A DNA stretch of 64,000 nt from Hortaea werneckii. Its lineage: Eukaryota > Ascomycota > Dothideomycetes > Mycosphaerellales > Teratosphaeriaceae. The position numbers and the translations under genes were made by a program. The stretch is from NCBI GenBank assembly GCA_037044905.1, contig JBAOKB010000117.1:62001-126000 (forward strand), given 5' to 3'. Under the pieces are notes generated by a model, which was given only the letters and a program-made list of their open reading frames with translations, was not told the DNA's origin and searched no databases. This document shows positions 62,697-64,000 of this stretch, piece by piece; the first letter of the stretch is position 1; every line of letters starts with the position of its first letter.

Positions 62697-63636
62697 TTTG
62701 AATGTCCGCTGTAACTTTTCAGATGCAGTTGTGTAGCTGTGAACAAGAATTCATCGTCTCAAGGAAAACATGGATGTCGTTGAAACGTCATCGCCCTTAC
62801 TGATGACGTTTTACATGGGACAGCAGGTGAGACAAATACTCGCCAAATGCTTGCCAATCCATTTCAACATTCAACACGTGTAAACAGATGTTGAATAGTC
62901 ATGGCTTTATAGGAAGAATCCATTGCCCAAGACAGTGAAATATCGAAGGAGTAAGCTAGAAATGGCTCAATCAAGAGAGGCATTCGCACTCCTAACGGCG
63001 CCACAACGATAAGGCAAGGCGGCCAACGATTCACGGGAATCAAAACGACTCAGTGAACAGAACTGTGGATGAAAAATGTCCTCGTAATACGAAGGGTGTT
63101 GTACATTGCTGTTCTTCCTAGTGCACAGATTCTTGGACGAATGAACTCAAGCTGTAGCCACCTTGGTGTCCTCCGAGATACCACACAGTCAATGCCGAGC
63201 AGAGACCCCTATTGACCCAGTGAGAGCTATTTGGACGACCGTACGAAGTCTTTCATGGGTAAATCAGACCTCTGTTGGGCAGATCACATTCATTGTGCAT
63301 CCAATTCAAGGCCGATTGAAGAAACCTTTGGCCGTCAAAGGCTGAATTGGTATGCAATCAATGCCACGTCTTCAGAAATCCGATTTTCCTATGTCCTCGG
63401 CGAAAGACAATAAAAGGGATAAGACGGATCCTGTGAAAACAGCATGACTGGCCTTGAAGCAACTGGACTGGGAACAAAACAGCTTGGAAGTTGCCCCACC
63501 TCGCCCACGTCCACGTCATGCCAAGAGGGTCAGTATGGCTACCGATCAGCTTCCTACAACTACCACTTTCCCCAATCACGGTTACCTGTAGAAAAATAAT
63601 AAAGAATTGTGACCAGTATAATTTTGACCATTTAAA
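62697..63636. other. Divergent intergenic region, no gene seen
   Basis: About 0.94 kb between the HD protein and phospholipase C genes. All frames are short and unremarkable. The right end should carry the phospholipase C promoter. Confidence 0.5.
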
Positions 63637-64000
63637 ATGGCTGACATAACTTCACGCCTATCCAAGTTCAATCCCTTCGCCAAGGTCCGGACTGACCCAG
63701 AGGACCAAGGTGAAGCCATCACAAGCGAGACGGTAGGCGGCGGAGGCCACGCTGCCCGTCCCAGTGGAATCACCAAGAGCGGACTGAAAGTCAGCCATGC
63801 ACTGCGAAGCTATCTGGTCCAGGAAAAAGTCCTCTCCAAAGCCGACGCGGGAGTGGATTCGGAGGAGACCACCGATGCTCTGAAGCAGCTCCTGGACAAA
63901 CCGCATGTGCAGGTCCCGGCCGAAGTTACTGATCGCTCGCATCCGTTGCCGGAGTACTTCATTTCCAGCTCGCATAATACGTACTTGCTCGCTCACCAGC
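63637..64000 (+). CDS. Phosphoinositide phospholipase C (5' part, runs off right edge)
   Basis: The first 121 codons are visible. A variable N-terminus (MADITSRLSKFNPFAKVRTD) leads into the start of the PLC X box: HPLPEYFISSSHNTYLLAHQ, whose SHNTY His is catalytic. The short leader suggests a fungal delta-type enzyme without a PH domain. It hydrolyses PIP2 to IP3 and diacylglycerol at the plasma membrane. The Y box and C2 domain lie outside the window. Confidence 0.93.
   Translation, partial: MADITSRLSKFNPFAKVRTDPEDQGEAITSETVGGGGHAARPSGITKSGLKVSHALRSYLVQEKVLSKADAGVDSEETTDALKQLLDKPHVQVPAEVTDRSHPLPEYFISSSHNTYLLAHQ

Noticed and set aside
1..64000. tRNA, rRNA, CRISPR array or intact transposable element
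   Set aside because: I found no cloverleaf with a conserved B box, no rRNA-like sequence, no spaced repeats and no transposase or reverse transcriptase motifs. A tRNAscan-SE run could still reveal a missed tRNA.

Overview
The window is nuclear DNA of a filamentous ascomycete. Genes carry short introns (about 45-190 nt) with GT..AG ends and CTAAC-type branch points. Gene content (PTH11/rhodopsin-type membrane protein, TRI12-like MFS pump, C2H2-Zn2Cys6 regulator, AsaB/CmcJ-type oxidase, HAUS1, Mrx7) points to Pezizomycotina, most plausibly Dothideomycetes; that class assignment is inference. I place about 37 protein-coding genes. Most exon boundaries were worked out by hand and checked for frame closure. 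I saw no rRNA or tRNA gene, CRISPR array or intact transposon.

Left part (1-38 kb), mostly conserved housekeeping genes: aconitase (5' part only), Bud20, a tyrosine phosphatase, a TRI12-like MFS pump, Mrx7, a PRISE-type reductase, a STAND-like N-terminal/ankyrin gene with an in-frame TAG, an AsaB/CmcJ-like oxidase, a zinc-less MDR oxidoreductase, Mtq2, SDHAF3/Sdh7, a small Cys-rich protein, an alpha/beta hydrolase, HAUS1, Ski3, Mam33/p32 and the mitochondrial citrate carrier. Several mitochondrial genes cluster here, and Mam33 and the citrate carrier share a promoter that contains telomere-like repeats.

Middle (35.6-42.8 kb): a three-gene rhamnogalacturonan-I utilisation group made of a DAL5-type MFS transporter, a GH105 unsaturated rhamnogalacturonyl hydrolase and a secreted PL4 rhamnogalacturonan lyase. 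The lyase would cut the polymer outside the cell, the transporter could bring in unsaturated oligomers, and GH105 would remove the unsaturated end sugar.

Right part (42.8-62.7 kb): an accessory block that reads like an undescribed catabolic or specialised-metabolism cluster. It holds a probably inactive ALDH, a FAD monooxygenase fused to an acetoacetate-decarboxylase-like domain, an S15/CocE hydrolase, a C2H2-Zn2Cys6 regulator, a P450, a rhodopsin-like membrane protein, a cupin, a divergent fumarylacetoacetase, a LigB/DODA extradiol dioxygenase, an orphan with a CheD-like Cys/His pattern, and a cyanamide-hydratase-like HD protein. The promoter of the FAD-monooxygenase/S15 pair and the promoter of the dioxygenase share a 34-bp element with one mismatch, in opposite orientation. 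In both places its core CCGGATATGTGGGC is part of an inverted pair. Weaker pairs lie upstream of the regulator gene and between cupin and FAH. This suggests a dedicated regulon controlled by the local regulator. The window ends in the start of a phosphoinositide phospholipase C gene.
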